Shown one piece after another: positions 52,486-62,081 of a stretch of DNA of 64,000 nucleotides. The DNA lies in assembly GCA_001898185.1 (NCBI GenBank), contig MKTI01000005.1, forward strand, positions 372,001-436,000. The letters run 5' to 3'. A program made the position numbers and the translations under genes. How positions within the stretch are numbered: the stretch's first letter is position 1; the number at the start of each line of letters is the position of its first letter. The DNA comes from Cellulomonas sp. 73-145 (GTDB lineage: Bacteria > Actinomycetota > Actinomycetes > Actinomycetales > Cellulomonadaceae). Below the pieces are notes generated by a model. That model saw only the letters and a program-made list of their open reading frames with translations, had not been told where the DNA came from and did not search any database.

Positions 52486-53759
52486 GCAAGTGACTCCGGG
52501 GCGGTCGGAGCCGCGGGGGACTGAGCGCGGCTGAAGTGATGGAGCAGGTAGAAGACGCCGGCGACGATCGCGCCGAGGACCCCGATCACGAGGGTCATCG
52601 CACGCAGGTCCGGCAGCACCTGCCGAGCGAGCACCCACTGCGCGACCGACGCCGCCAGCAGCACGACGAGCGCGCGCCTGGAACGCGAAGCCGTCAGGCG
52701 GATGAGGAGGCCCTGCGAGAGCGCCCACGGCACGTACGCGAGCGCGAGCGCGGGCAGCAGGCCCACGGCATCGGCGTAGCCGGAGCCGAAGAACAGGCGG
52801 ATGACGAAGCCGCCCAGGATCGCGAGCGCGCCGGCTCCGAGCAGTCCGGTCCCCAGCACGGTGAGCAGCACGACGTTCACACCGAAGCGCATCGCCCCGT
52901 GGTCCTCGCGACGGTTCACGAACCGCGGCAAGAGGTACAGCGAGAGCGTCGTCGGCACGATGAGGATCAGCTTCGCCAGCACGGCCGCTGCGGCGAACAT
53001 GCCGGCCGGGTGCTCGGGCGCGCCGGTGCGCACCAGCATGACGTCGATGTTCGTCAACCAGGCGAAGGCCAACGTCAGCCCGATGAGCACGACGCTGTTC
53101 CTGGTGAACGCCGACGTCGACGTGCGCAGCCCGGCACGGTCCGCCTGGATCGCGGCTGCGAGCGCTGCAGCACCGATCGCGAGGAGGACCGCCACGAGGA
53201 TCGAGACGGCTCCGAGACCTGCCAGCAGCGCGACACCGGCCAGCACGAGCCGAAGCACCTGCGACGCCGTGGACCAGCCCGCCACCGCAGTCGCGCGCCC
53301 GGCACCTTGCAGCCTCCCCTGGGCGACGGAGAACAGGAAGCTCGGGAGCACCGTGGCGGCCGCAAGCAGGACCGCCATCACGCTGGTGCCCAGCCGGCCG
53401 CTCAGCGGACCCGCCAACGCGGCGACCACGAGCGCGCCGCCGCCGCCGAGAGCGACACCCTCCACCATCGCGCCGTCCCACCGCCGAGGAGCAGCGGGTG
53501 CGTCCGGTGCACCGCTGAGCGTCCGCGCGGTCGCCACGGCGACGGAGTTCTGCAGCGCCGAGGCGCCGATGGCGGCGATGTTGACGATGGACAGGAACGC
53601 AGCGAGCAGCCCGAACGCGGCAGGACCCAGACCTCGCCCGGTCAGGGCCTGGAACAGCGTCGAGGCCAGGATGCCGACGACGCTCACTGCGCCGACCGTC
53701 GCCAACGGTGCCGCGTGCCGCCGCAGGTAGCCGAGGCGCATGGCGCGTCGCTCGTTCAC
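52482..53759 (-). CDS. Wzx-like polysaccharide flippase
   Basis: The 425-residue protein has about 12-14 membrane helices, opening VVGILASTLFQALTGRGLGP with the conserved polar FQ/TGR of the MOP flippase group. The IDVMLVR segment sits near the middle, as in Wzx/PST proteins. It begins with GTG overlapping the upstream GT2 stop (GTGA). It would flip a lipid-linked unit made by the GT2s and 2-epimerase upstream in the same operon. Confidence 0.87.
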   Translation of the reverse strand: MNERRAMRLGYLRRHAAPLATVGAVSVVGILASTLFQALTGRGLGPAAFGLLAAFLSIVNIAAIGASALQNSVAVATARTLSGAPDAPAAPRRWDGAMVEGVALGGGGALVVAALAGPLSGRLGTSVMAVLLAAATVLPSFLFSVAQGRLQGAGRATAVAGWSTASQVLRLVLAGVALLAGLGAVSILVAVLLAIGAAALAAAIQADRAGLRTSTSAFTRNSVVLIGLTLAFAWLTNIDVMLVRTGAPEHPAGMFAAAAVLAKLILIVPTTLSLYLLPRFVNRREDHGAMRFGVNVVLLTVLGTGLLGAGALAILGGFVIRLFFGSGYADAVGLLPALALAYVPWALSQGLLIRLTASRSRRALVVLLAASVAQWVLARQVLPDLRAMTLVIGVLGAIVAGVFYLLHHFSRAQSPAAPTAPESLA

Positions 53760-54496
53760 GCGACGTCCCGATGGTGGTGCTGCCCCAGCACGTGACGGCG
53801 TCGGGCGACCGCCACGAGGTCACGCAGCGCCTCCAGCGCCGCACCCGGACCCATCGTCGAGGTGAACTCGTACTCGAGCACGACGGGCGCCTCGACCACC
53901 CGCACGTCGTGGTCGACCAGCCGGGCGAGCAGCTCGAGGTCGAAGGCGAAGCCGCGGGAGGAGCAGTGCGCCAGCGCCTCGGCGACGGCGTCCCGTCGCA
54001 TCGCCTTGATCCCGGTCTGCGTGTCACCGAGGTTCAGGCCGATCACGAGCCGCGTGGCGAGCCGGAAGGCTCGACTCGCGACGCGCCGGGTCAGCGGGTA
54101 GGCCACCTGTGACTCCGGATGGACCTTCGAGCCGACGACCATGTCCGCCTCGCCGGCCTCGATCCGCGCGAGGTAGCCAGGGAGCACGACGGGATCGAGG
54201 TCCATGTCGCCGTCGAGGAACGCGACGAGGGGGTGGGTACCGGCAGCGAAACCGGTCTGCAGGGCGTGGCCCTTGCCCTGGTTCGGCTGGTACTCCACGA
54301 TGCGCACCTCGGTGCGTCCGATGCCCCTGGCCAGCTCTGCGGTGCGGTCGGTGCACCCGTCGCAGACGACGACCACCTCGAACTCTCGGCCGGCGTGGTC
54401 CAGCACGTCGAGGAGCCGGGTGAGCGCCGGCACGATGCTCGCTTCCTCCTGGTAGGCGGGCACCACCACGCTGACGGCTGCCGACTCAGTCCCCAT
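53756..54496 (-). CDS. GT2 glycosyltransferase, DPM1-like, soluble
   Basis: The 246-residue GT-A domain reads VSVVVPAYQEEASIVPAL, VVVVCDGCTDRTAELA, LVAFLDGDMDLDP and NLGDTQTGIKAMRRD. These are the polyprenyl-phosphate mannose/glucose synthase signatures. No C-terminal membrane helix is present, so it resembles soluble DPM1 rather than GtrB. It is overlapped at both ends by neighbours (11 bases with the epimerase gene, GTGA with the flippase). Confidence 0.87.
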   Translation of the reverse strand: MGTESAAVSVVVPAYQEEASIVPALTRLLDVLDHAGREFEVVVVCDGCTDRTAELARGIGRTEVRIVEYQPNQGKGHALQTGFAAGTHPLVAFLDGDMDLDPVVLPGYLARIEAGEADMVVGSKVHPESQVAYPLTRRVASRAFRLATRLVIGLNLGDTQTGIKAMRRDAVAEALAHCSSRGFAFDLELLARLVDHDVRVVEAPVVLEYEFTSTMGPGAALEALRDLVAVARRRHVLGQHHHRDVA

Positions 54497-55556
54497 AACC
54501 CCGCCTCACCAGGTCCTCCACGACGATCTGCGACGGCGAGACACCGTCGTCCTGCGGGACCGTGCGAAGCGACTCGACGTCGCCGAGGAACTCTCGCAGC
54601 ACCCCCATGTCCCAGCCCGACAGCAGGACGTTGACGCCGAGGCCCTCGCCCCGCTCGGTCGCTCGACGATGGACGAGGGTGGGCACGCCCAGCATGGCCG
54701 CCTCCTCCTGCACCCCGCCGCTGTCCGTCACGATGAAGTCGGCTCCGGCGATCAGCTGCGTGAAGCTGGCGTGCGGCATCTTGTCCACGACCCGCACGCG
54801 GTCAGGCGGGAGCGTTGGCAACACGGCCCCCAGCGAGTGCCTCGCGAGGTCGTCGACCACCATCACGACCGGGGACCGGCTCTCGGTGACGATGGTCTGG
54901 AGCGTCTGCCGGACGAGCGACCCGTTGCCGAGGAACTCGAAGCGGTGCAGCAGCACGACGCCGTACGTCTCCCCCGTCCCCGCGTCCGAGGCGCCGCGGA
55001 CGCGGTCACGCACGGCGTCGATCACGGTGTTGCCCCCGGTCATCACGACGTCGCGACCCGCCAGGTGCCCAGCCGCCACCTCGGTCGGCGCATAGTGGAC
55101 GGTCGCGAGCCGGCCGACGATGCGGCGGTCCAGCTCTTCGGGGAACGGGTGCCGCCAGCTGCCGGAGCGCAGACCGGCCTCCACGTGGGCGCTGTCCATC
55201 CGCATCGAACGCGCCAGCAGGGCGCCGACGACGCTCGTCATCGTGTCCCCGTGGACCACCACGACGTCCCGCCCGCGCCGACCCCGAAGCGTCCGACGGT
55301 TCCGCAGCGCCCACCGGCCGATCTGCCCGAGCCACACGACGACGTCGAGCGGCCCGCGCAGGGGTCGGCCGCCCCGGCCCACCGCGAGCACGTGGTCGGG
55401 GTCGGGCACGCCCAGGCCGGGCAGGGCGTCCAGAACGGTGTCGGCCTGCTGCAGGGTGACCCACTGCTGGAACGGGACACCGCGCTGCTCCAGCCGGCGC
55501 ATGACCGGTGCGAGCTTGATGGCTTCCGCCGTCGTCCCGTAGCAGAAGACGATCAT
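54486..55556 (-). CDS. UDP-N-acetylglucosamine 2-epimerase-like enzyme
   Basis: The 356-residue protein has the WecB/MnaA GT-B fold. The catalytic residues seem present: Asp in VVVHGDTMTS, Glu in HVEAGLRSG, Glu and Arg in PFPEELDRR, and His in LLHRFEF. DSGGVQEEA is also there. The usual N-terminal GTRPE is GTTAE, and the TERPE segment is TERGEGLG, so it is a divergent member. It would make UDP-ManNAc or a related epimer. No UDP-ManNAc dehydrogenase is seen. It is coupled by ATGA to the GT2 gene upstream. Confidence 0.82.
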   Translation of the reverse strand: MIVFCYGTTAEAIKLAPVMRRLEQRGVPFQQWVTLQQADTVLDALPGLGVPDPDHVLAVGRGGRPLRGPLDVVVWLGQIGRWALRNRRTLRGRRGRDVVVVHGDTMTSVVGALLARSMRMDSAHVEAGLRSGSWRHPFPEELDRRIVGRLATVHYAPTEVAAGHLAGRDVVMTGGNTVIDAVRDRVRGASDAGTGETYGVVLLHRFEFLGNGSLVRQTLQTIVTESRSPVVMVVDDLARHSLGAVLPTLPPDRVRVVDKMPHASFTQLIAGADFIVTDSGGVQEEAAMLGVPTLVHRRATERGEGLGVNVLLSGWDMGVLREFLGDVESLRTVPQDDGVSPSQIVVEDLVRRGYGD

Positions 55557-56608
55557 CGGGCCACCGTCCCCGTCCCGACGGAGAGCGCGGCACGGTGCAC
55601 GAGCAGGCCCCGCAGCAGACCCAGCCAGTACGGCAGGACGAACACCGGGAGATAGGCGACGTACGCAGCGAGCCCACGACGGGAGCAGCCGTGGGCGGCA
55701 GCCACCGCCGCCGGCGCGAGCACGGCCAGGAGTCCCGCCACGACCAGCCATCCGATCAGGGCCCAGGCTCCCGCTGCAGCCAGCCACCAGAGGAGGGCCA
55801 GAGCCACCAGCGGCGCCACGCCGAGCCCAACCAGCGCCGCGGACCATCCCAAGGAGATCCCGCCGAAGCTGTCCACCAGGAAGGTTCCACGGCCGAGGCT
55901 GTGCCGCACGAACGCACCCGTCGAGGTCCGCGGCCGGTACACCGCACGGAAGCCGGGGTCGAGATGGATCGGCGTGCGGGCCGCGATGCCGCGGATCACC
56001 TTCGTGTCGTCGCTGGCCAGGGCGGCGTCCCCGGTCGGCCATGCCTCACGGCACGCCTCGATGAGGACCTCGCGAGGAGCGAGGAACACGCCGGTGCCCT
56101 TCGGGTACCGGTTGTAGTCCTGGATCCCGAAGCTGACCGGCCTGGGGCTGCCGAGCCATCCGCCCCAGAAGACGTGCACGGGGACCTCCCAGAAGTGCCC
56201 GACGAGTGGCGCCTGCGGATCCGTCACGGCATGCCCGTTCCAGACGGTCAGGGCCGGGTCGGCCGCCATCGCCGTCTCCACGGTGACCAGCGCGTCTCCG
56301 TCGAGAAGCACCCGGCTGTCGAGCAGCAGGACCAGGCGGCCTGTCGCCTCCTGCATCCCCGCCCACCGGGCCAGGAACCGGCCCTTGTTCGACTGGCGGA
56401 CGAGGTGGAGCGGCACCGGGAACGAGGCCGCCAGCTCGCGGACGAGCGCGTCGGTGCCGTCGGTCGACCCGTCGTCCACGACGACGACCTCGGCGCGCCA
56501 TGACGTCCTGGCCAGGGCAGCCGCGCAGGCCGCCAGCGTCGAAGGCAGGTAGGGCTCACTCTGGTAACTGGGGATCACCACCGAGAGGTCCGGGGCAGGG
56601 CTAGGCAC
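55553..56608 (-). CDS. GT2 glycosyltransferase with C-terminal membrane helices
   Basis: The 351-residue protein has a GT2 domain with LSVVIPSYQSEPYLPSTL, VVVVDDGSTDGTDALV and LLLDSRVLLDGDALVTVE. Its acceptor region has DYNRYPKGTGVFLAPRE and DDTKVIRG. Three membrane helices lie at about 260-335. GGGGAG lies about nine bases before the GTG. It is the first gene of the minus-strand operon reaching the polytopic protein, so it may begin or extend the flippase substrate. Confidence 0.85.
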   Translation of the reverse strand: MPSPAPDLSVVIPSYQSEPYLPSTLAACAAALARTSWRAEVVVVDDGSTDGTDALVRELAASFPVPLHLVRQSNKGRFLARWAGMQEATGRLVLLLDSRVLLDGDALVTVETAMAADPALTVWNGHAVTDPQAPLVGHFWEVPVHVFWGGWLGSPRPVSFGIQDYNRYPKGTGVFLAPREVLIEACREAWPTGDAALASDDTKVIRGIAARTPIHLDPGFRAVYRPRTSTGAFVRHSLGRGTFLVDSFGGISLGWSAALVGLGVAPLVALALLWWLAAAGAWALIGWLVVAGLLAVLAPAAVAAAHGCSRRGLAAYVAYLPVFVLPYWLGLLRGLLVHRAALSVGTGTVAR

Positions 56609-56665
56609 TCGGAACTCCCCTTCACGGCTGACAGACGGCCCCGCGTGCGGCGCGGAGCCCGCGGA

Positions 56666-56671
56666 AGTCTA
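56666..56671 (-). promoter_or_regulatory. -10 element TAGACT of the GT2/epimerase/flippase operon
   Basis: TAGACT on the minus strand fits TAnnnT and would start a leader of about 50 bases before the GTG at 56608. It lies in the 106-base gap after the amidase stop. No clear -35 is seen. Confidence 0.4.
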
Positions 56672-56714
56672 CCGGGGCACGGGAACGTCGAGCGGATCCG
56701 GGGGTCCCGGAACG

Positions 56715-58724
56715 TCACGGGAAGCGGCTGACCGCCCGAGAGAGGTACTCGTCGCTGCCGATGATCATGGCCCGCAACGCGTCCTCACCGTTCGCCTGCC
56801 AGTACGGCGCCCAGGTGGACAGTCCGGTGGGGTCCGCAGAACGCCCGAGGTAGATCCCGAAGGCCTCGTTCACGCGCCGCTGCGCGCTCTCCAGCGACCG
56901 CCACACCCCGTTGCTCACGATGCCTCGGCCGCGGCTCGGGATCTGGCTGACCCAGGAGCTGACCTCGGAGGCCGCCGGCGCCCGGCCGAGGATGTCCTGG
57001 TAGAGCCGTGCGACGTACGCCGGGTCGGTCCCGCCCGCACGGGCGTAGTACTCGTCGCTCTGGATCAGCTGGCCACGCAGGTCCTCCACCCGGAGGCGTC
57101 CGGACATGATCGCCTGGCTCCAGGTCGCCAGCCCGGTCGGGTCCGGGGTCCGGCCCAGGATCTGCGCGTAGGCCTCGACCACCCGCCGGTTGACGTACTC
57201 GGCGCTGTGCGCGATCTGGTCACCCAGCGCGCTCGCCCCGGTGCCCGCCATCAGTGCGGCGGTCCATGTCGACAGACCGGTCGGATCGACGGGCCGCTGC
57301 AGCATGTCGCTGTACAGCGCCTGCACCAGTGGCTCCGAGAACGCGATCTTGCTGGCGCGATCACGGATCCATGCGAGCGTCGAGTACGCCCCGTCGCCCG
57401 GGCACGAGGTGTAGTCGACATCACGGTGGCCCATCACGACGGGTTCCGTGACGGTCGTGCCCGTCGTGGTGGTCGGCCATCGCGACGTCTCGCCACCGTA
57501 GGTCGTGTAGGTCATCATCCCGCCCGGGTTGCGGCCGTACGCCGCGAGCCGCCAGCCGATGAGCTCGGCGAGCGCCTCCTGCGTCGCAGCGGAGGGGACG
57601 AGGCTGGTGTAGTCGCCGAGGATCGCCACGCCGAGCGTCCCGGTGTTGAAGCCGCCGGCGTGCACACCGATGACCGGCTCGGTCTCGCTGTTCGCCCGAC
57701 CCTCGTAGATGTTTCCCCACTTGTCGACGACGAAGTTGTAACCGAGGTCGCACCAGCCGCGGACGTTGATGTGGTACGCCTGGTCGTTCCTGATCATCTG
57801 CTCGGCCTGCGCGACCGTGGTGTAGCTGTTGGTGTCGGCCGTGTGGTGGATCACGGCACCCACGAGCGTCGACGCCACGGCCGGTGTGCAGGCCTCCGGT
57901 GCCGCGCCCCACTGGTCCCGGCTGATGATGGTCGGCGCCCCCACGGCAGACGTCGCGAGAGCGGCCGCAGGTCGGGCGGACGCGGCGTGCGAGACGGCGC
58001 CCGAGGGCCTCCAGCCGGCCGGCTGCGCCTGCGTCGCCGCGGCCTTGGACCCGACGAGCGCGACCTTCACATCGGTCATGGCAGCGGTGCTCTTCGCGGC
58101 GAAGCCGACCTGCACCGCGTCGACCGAGCCGATCCAGACGGAGTCGGTGCCGGACCTGCCGCGGGCGGCCTCGGCCGAGCCGGGATCCGGGGCGCTGTCA
58201 GGCTGCGGCACAGGCTGCCAGCTCGACCAGGTGTCGCCCACCTTCGTGCGGATCTGAGGCTGCAGCGTCGCGACGTCCTGGCCGGCCGGCCAGGTGATGC
58301 CGACCGTCTGGACCGACGTCGTGTCGATGGGAGCGGTCTCGACGACGCCGCTCGGGTCCTTCGCCGCCGCGACGACCGGCGCGGACGGCGCGACGGGCGG
58401 CGCATCGGACGAAGCGGCCGAGGGTGCGGCCGACGGGGACGCCGAGGGCGACGCCGTCGGTGACGCCGCGGCCGAGGGCGTCCCCGTGCCGGTCGAGCCT
58501 GCCGGGGACACGGCGACCGCCATCTGGTTCACCGTCACGGGGTCCGTCGGACCTCCTCCGCTGACTCCTTCGACGGTCGGCGCCGCGGGTGCCCCCTGCT
58601 CCAGCGCCCCGGCCGAGGACGGCGCCTGCCCTCCGGACGTGTGCTGCTGCCCGTCGACGATCGGCCCCGATACCAGGAGGGCCAGGGCCACGATGAGTGC
58701 GAACGGGACGACGGGCTGGTGCAT
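56715..58724 (-). CDS. Secreted PGRP-type N-acetylmuramoyl-L-alanine amidase with DUF4214 repeats
   Basis: The 669-residue protein has a signal peptide (about 1-25) and a Ser/Ala/Pro-rich linker to about 120. A beta-rich region (about 125-250) follows. The amidase_2/PGRP domain covers about 270-455, with zinc ligands in AVIHHTADTN, GHRDVDYTSCPGD and the YNFVVDKWGNIYEGR strand. Four DUF4214 units then reach the C-terminus (LYSDMLQRPVDPTGLSTW, AYAQILGRTPDPTGLATW and two more). It cuts the amide between muramic acid and L-Ala. The same repeat type ends the SpoIID protein at 46699-48624. Confidence 0.92.
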   Translation of the reverse strand: MHQPVVPFALIVALALLVSGPIVDGQQHTSGGQAPSSAGALEQGAPAAPTVEGVSGGGPTDPVTVNQMAVAVSPAGSTGTGTPSAAASPTASPSASPSAAPSAASSDAPPVAPSAPVVAAAKDPSGVVETAPIDTTSVQTVGITWPAGQDVATLQPQIRTKVGDTWSSWQPVPQPDSAPDPGSAEAARGRSGTDSVWIGSVDAVQVGFAAKSTAAMTDVKVALVGSKAAATQAQPAGWRPSGAVSHAASARPAAALATSAVGAPTIISRDQWGAAPEACTPAVASTLVGAVIHHTADTNSYTTVAQAEQMIRNDQAYHINVRGWCDLGYNFVVDKWGNIYEGRANSETEPVIGVHAGGFNTGTLGVAILGDYTSLVPSAATQEALAELIGWRLAAYGRNPGGMMTYTTYGGETSRWPTTTTGTTVTEPVVMGHRDVDYTSCPGDGAYSTLAWIRDRASKIAFSEPLVQALYSDMLQRPVDPTGLSTWTAALMAGTGASALGDQIAHSAEYVNRRVVEAYAQILGRTPDPTGLATWSQAIMSGRLRVEDLRGQLIQSDEYYARAGGTDPAYVARLYQDILGRAPAASEVSSWVSQIPSRGRGIVSNGVWRSLESAQRRVNEAFGIYLGRSADPTGLSTWAPYWQANGEDALRAMIIGSDEYLSRAVSRFP

Positions 58725-58759
58725 GGCTGATCCTGACGATGGCCGGGGCGGTCACAAGG

Positions 58760-58788
58760 AGATTCGGTCGATCACCCGGTCGGGTCAA
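58760..58788 (-). promoter_or_regulatory. Promoter candidate for the amidase gene
   Basis: On the minus strand TTGACC (58788-58783), a 17-base spacer and GAATCT (58765-58760) lie about 36 bases upstream of the amidase ATG. The -35 is good and the -10 fair. Confidence 0.45.
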
Positions 58789-58828
58789 GGTTCCGCGCCA
58801 GCACTGTCTGAATCGTCCTGGAAAGTGA

Positions 58829-59908
<1,080 letters not shown>

Positions 59909-59969
59909 TCTGCACAGATCCTCCACTGCGCCTGTCCGACCGCTCCGCCGCGCCCCCCGACGCCGCTCC

Positions 59970-59975
59970 TAGGAT
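59970..59975 (+). promoter_or_regulatory. -10 element TAGGAT for a leaderless LCP gene
   Basis: TAGGAT ends six bases before the GTG at 59982 and no Shine-Dalgarno is visible, so this LCP gene probably has its own leaderless transcript rather than relying on rmlB. Confidence 0.5.
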
Positions 59976-59981
59976 CGACCC

Positions 59982-61256
59982 GTGCCAGCCCGCCACCAGT
60001 CAGTGCCGCATGCGCAGCAGCCCCGCCATGCGCGCGGCCTGAAGAGCCACAACGCCGTACGAGGCGTCGCCCTGGCGGCGGTCGCGCTCGTCGTGTTCGG
60101 CGCCTCGAGCGCGGTGGCGGTCGCGCAGCGCCTGCAGAACAACATCACGACGGTCGACGTGAGCGGCCTCACGGGCCCGCGCCCGTCGTCGAAGGCCGTC
60201 GCCAAGCCCGGCGACCCGAACGCCGGCCAGCCGGTGAACATCCTGGTGATGGGCTCCGACACACGGGCCGGTGTCAACGCGTCGATCGGCGGCAACGACT
60301 CCGGGCAGCGGTCGGACACCGCGATCGTGGTGCACATCTCCGCGGACCGGTCCCGCGTCGAGCTCGTCTCGATCCCGCGCGACTCGCTGGTCAAGATCCC
60401 GGTGTGCCAGGCGACCAACGGCAAGTCGTCGCGGGCCAGCAGCAGCGCGATGTTCAACTCGGCGTTCGCCACCGGCTGGGACATGGGCGGCGACATGGCG
60501 TCGGCGGCCGCCTGCGCGATCAAGACCGTCCAGCAGAACACCGGCGTGGCGATCGACCACTTCGCGGTCGTGGACTTCGCGGGCTTCCAGGCGATGGTCA
60601 ACGCGATCGGCGGTGTGCCGATGTGCATCCCGCACGCCCTGCACGACACGTACAGCGGTCTGAACCTCCCGGCTGGGCAGCAGGTGCTCAACGGCCAGCA
60701 GGCGCTGGAGCTGGCGCGCGCCCGGCACGGCAACGTCGGCGACGGCGGGGACCTGGACCGGATCGGCAACCAGCAGCGACTGATCCAGGCGATGGTGAAC
60801 GAGGTCCTTTCCAAGAAGGTCCTGACCAACGTGCCGAACCTCGTCTCGTTCCTCTCCGCCGCGACGAGCTCGCTGACCACCGACTCCGGTCTGCAGCTGC
60901 AGAACCTGACCGGGCTGGCCTACAACCTGCGCAACATCAACCGCGACAACGTGGTGTTCATGACGATCCCCACGGGACCGGCGCCGAGCGACCCCAACCG
61001 GTTGGTGTGGACGTCGGCCGCGACTGCCATCTGGGCCAACATGGCGGCCGACAAGCCGATCCTCCAGGAGGCGGCGCAGCCGACGCCGACGACGGCGAGC
61101 ACGCCGGCCAAGACGAGCGCGGCGGGCGGCACCAAGGCGGGCACCACGACGCCACCGGCTGCCGCAGCGACCCCTGCCGCACCGGCACCGTCGGCGTCCA
61201 AGTCGGCCGGCCACGAGGCGTTCACCTCCGCGGACAACACCGGTTCGTGCTCCTGA
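59982..61256 (+). CDS. LytR-CpsA-Psr (LCP) family glycopolymer ligase
   Basis: The 424-residue protein has one membrane helix at about 28-50 and then the extracytoplasmic LCP domain (about 80-270). The phosphate-binding arginine/aspartate cluster is visible in QRSDTAIVVHI, ELVSIPRDSLVKIP and ARARHGNVGDGGDLDR. The last 60 or so residues are Ala/Pro/Thr-rich. LCP enzymes move polyprenyl-diphosphate-linked glycopolymers onto peptidoglycan. It follows rmlB, and a second LCP gene lies 0.8 kb away, so the locus has two attachment enzymes. Confidence 0.92.
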   Translation: MPARHQSVPHAQQPRHARGLKSHNAVRGVALAAVALVVFGASSAVAVAQRLQNNITTVDVSGLTGPRPSSKAVAKPGDPNAGQPVNILVMGSDTRAGVNASIGGNDSGQRSDTAIVVHISADRSRVELVSIPRDSLVKIPVCQATNGKSSRASSSAMFNSAFATGWDMGGDMASAAACAIKTVQQNTGVAIDHFAVVDFAGFQAMVNAIGGVPMCIPHALHDTYSGLNLPAGQQVLNGQQALELARARHGNVGDGGDLDRIGNQQRLIQAMVNEVLSKKVLTNVPNLVSFLSAATSSLTTDSGLQLQNLTGLAYNLRNINRDNVVFMTIPTGPAPSDPNRLVWTSAATAIWANMAADKPILQEAAQPTPTTASTPAKTSAAGGTKAGTTTPPAAAATPAAPAPSASKSAGHEAFTSADNTGSCS

Positions 61257-61341
61257 GCCGTCGCCGGCCGTCCGCCTGGGGGCTCCGGTCGTGACGGCCG
61301 AGGCCTCGACGTACGCCGGGTGCGCCCCAGGGGCTCGGAGC

Positions 61342-61875
61342 TCAGGCCTGGAAGCCCGTCCGCTGCCGGCCGAGGACACGGAGACGTTCGCCCTTGCGCT
61401 CGGCGACCTCCCGCAGGCCGTCCTGGAACGCCACCATCGCGGCCCGCAGGCGAGCGGCCTGCTCGTCGGCGCCGCTGGCGAGGATCCGGACCGCGAGCAG
61501 GCCGGCGTTCCGGGCGCCGCCGATCGACACGGTCGCCACGGGCACCCCGGCCGGCATCTGCACGATGGACAGCAGCGAGTCCATGCCGTCCAGGTGCGCC
61601 AGCGGCACCGGGACCCCGATCACGGGCAGGGCAGTGGCGGCCGCGAGCATCCCCGGCAGGTGCGCCGCGCCGCCGGCCCCCGCGACGATCACCCGAAGGC
61701 CTCGGTCCGCAGCCGTGCGGCCGTACTGGAGCATCTTGTCTGGCTGACGGTGGGCCGACACCACGTCCACCTCGACCGGCACCTCGAACTCCGCGAGCGC
61801 AGCCGAGGCAGCCTCCATCACGGGCCAGTCCGAGTCGGAACCCATGACGATCCCGACGAGCGGCTGTGCTGGCAT
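61342..61875 (-). CDS. purE: 5-(carboxyamino)imidazole ribonucleotide mutase
   Basis: The 177-residue class I PurE moves the carboxyl group of N5-CAIR to give CAIR in purine synthesis. [23 protein letters not shown] and [11 protein letters not shown] are the three conserved loops with the catalytic His and Ser. GGAGGACGCC precedes the ATG. Its usual partner purK lies on the same strand but is separated by an LCP gene on the other strand. Confidence 0.96.
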   Translation of the reverse strand: MPAQPLVGIVMGSDSDWPVMEAASAALAEFEVPVEVDVVSAHRQPDKMLQYGRTAADRGLRVIVAGAGGAAHLPGMLAAATALPVIGVPVPLAHLDGMDSLLSIVQMPAGVPVATVSIGGARNAGLLAVRILASGADEQAARLRAAMVAFQDGLREVAERKGERLRVLGRQRTGFQA

Positions 61876-62081
61876 GGCGTCCTCCGGTGCGGTGCGTTCT
61901 GCTGCGGGCGGTCCCATGATGCCGCCCCGCCGCCGACGGGTGCCGCATCCGTCCTGGCCAGCCGGCCGGTCGCAGCCGCGCGGCGCGCCCGACTCGCCAG
62001 GTCGGAGCGGGGTCCGTTCCGTACGATCGACGAGCACCCGGCCCGACCGGTCGGGACCAGGGGCGGCACCGAGGAGGACCA

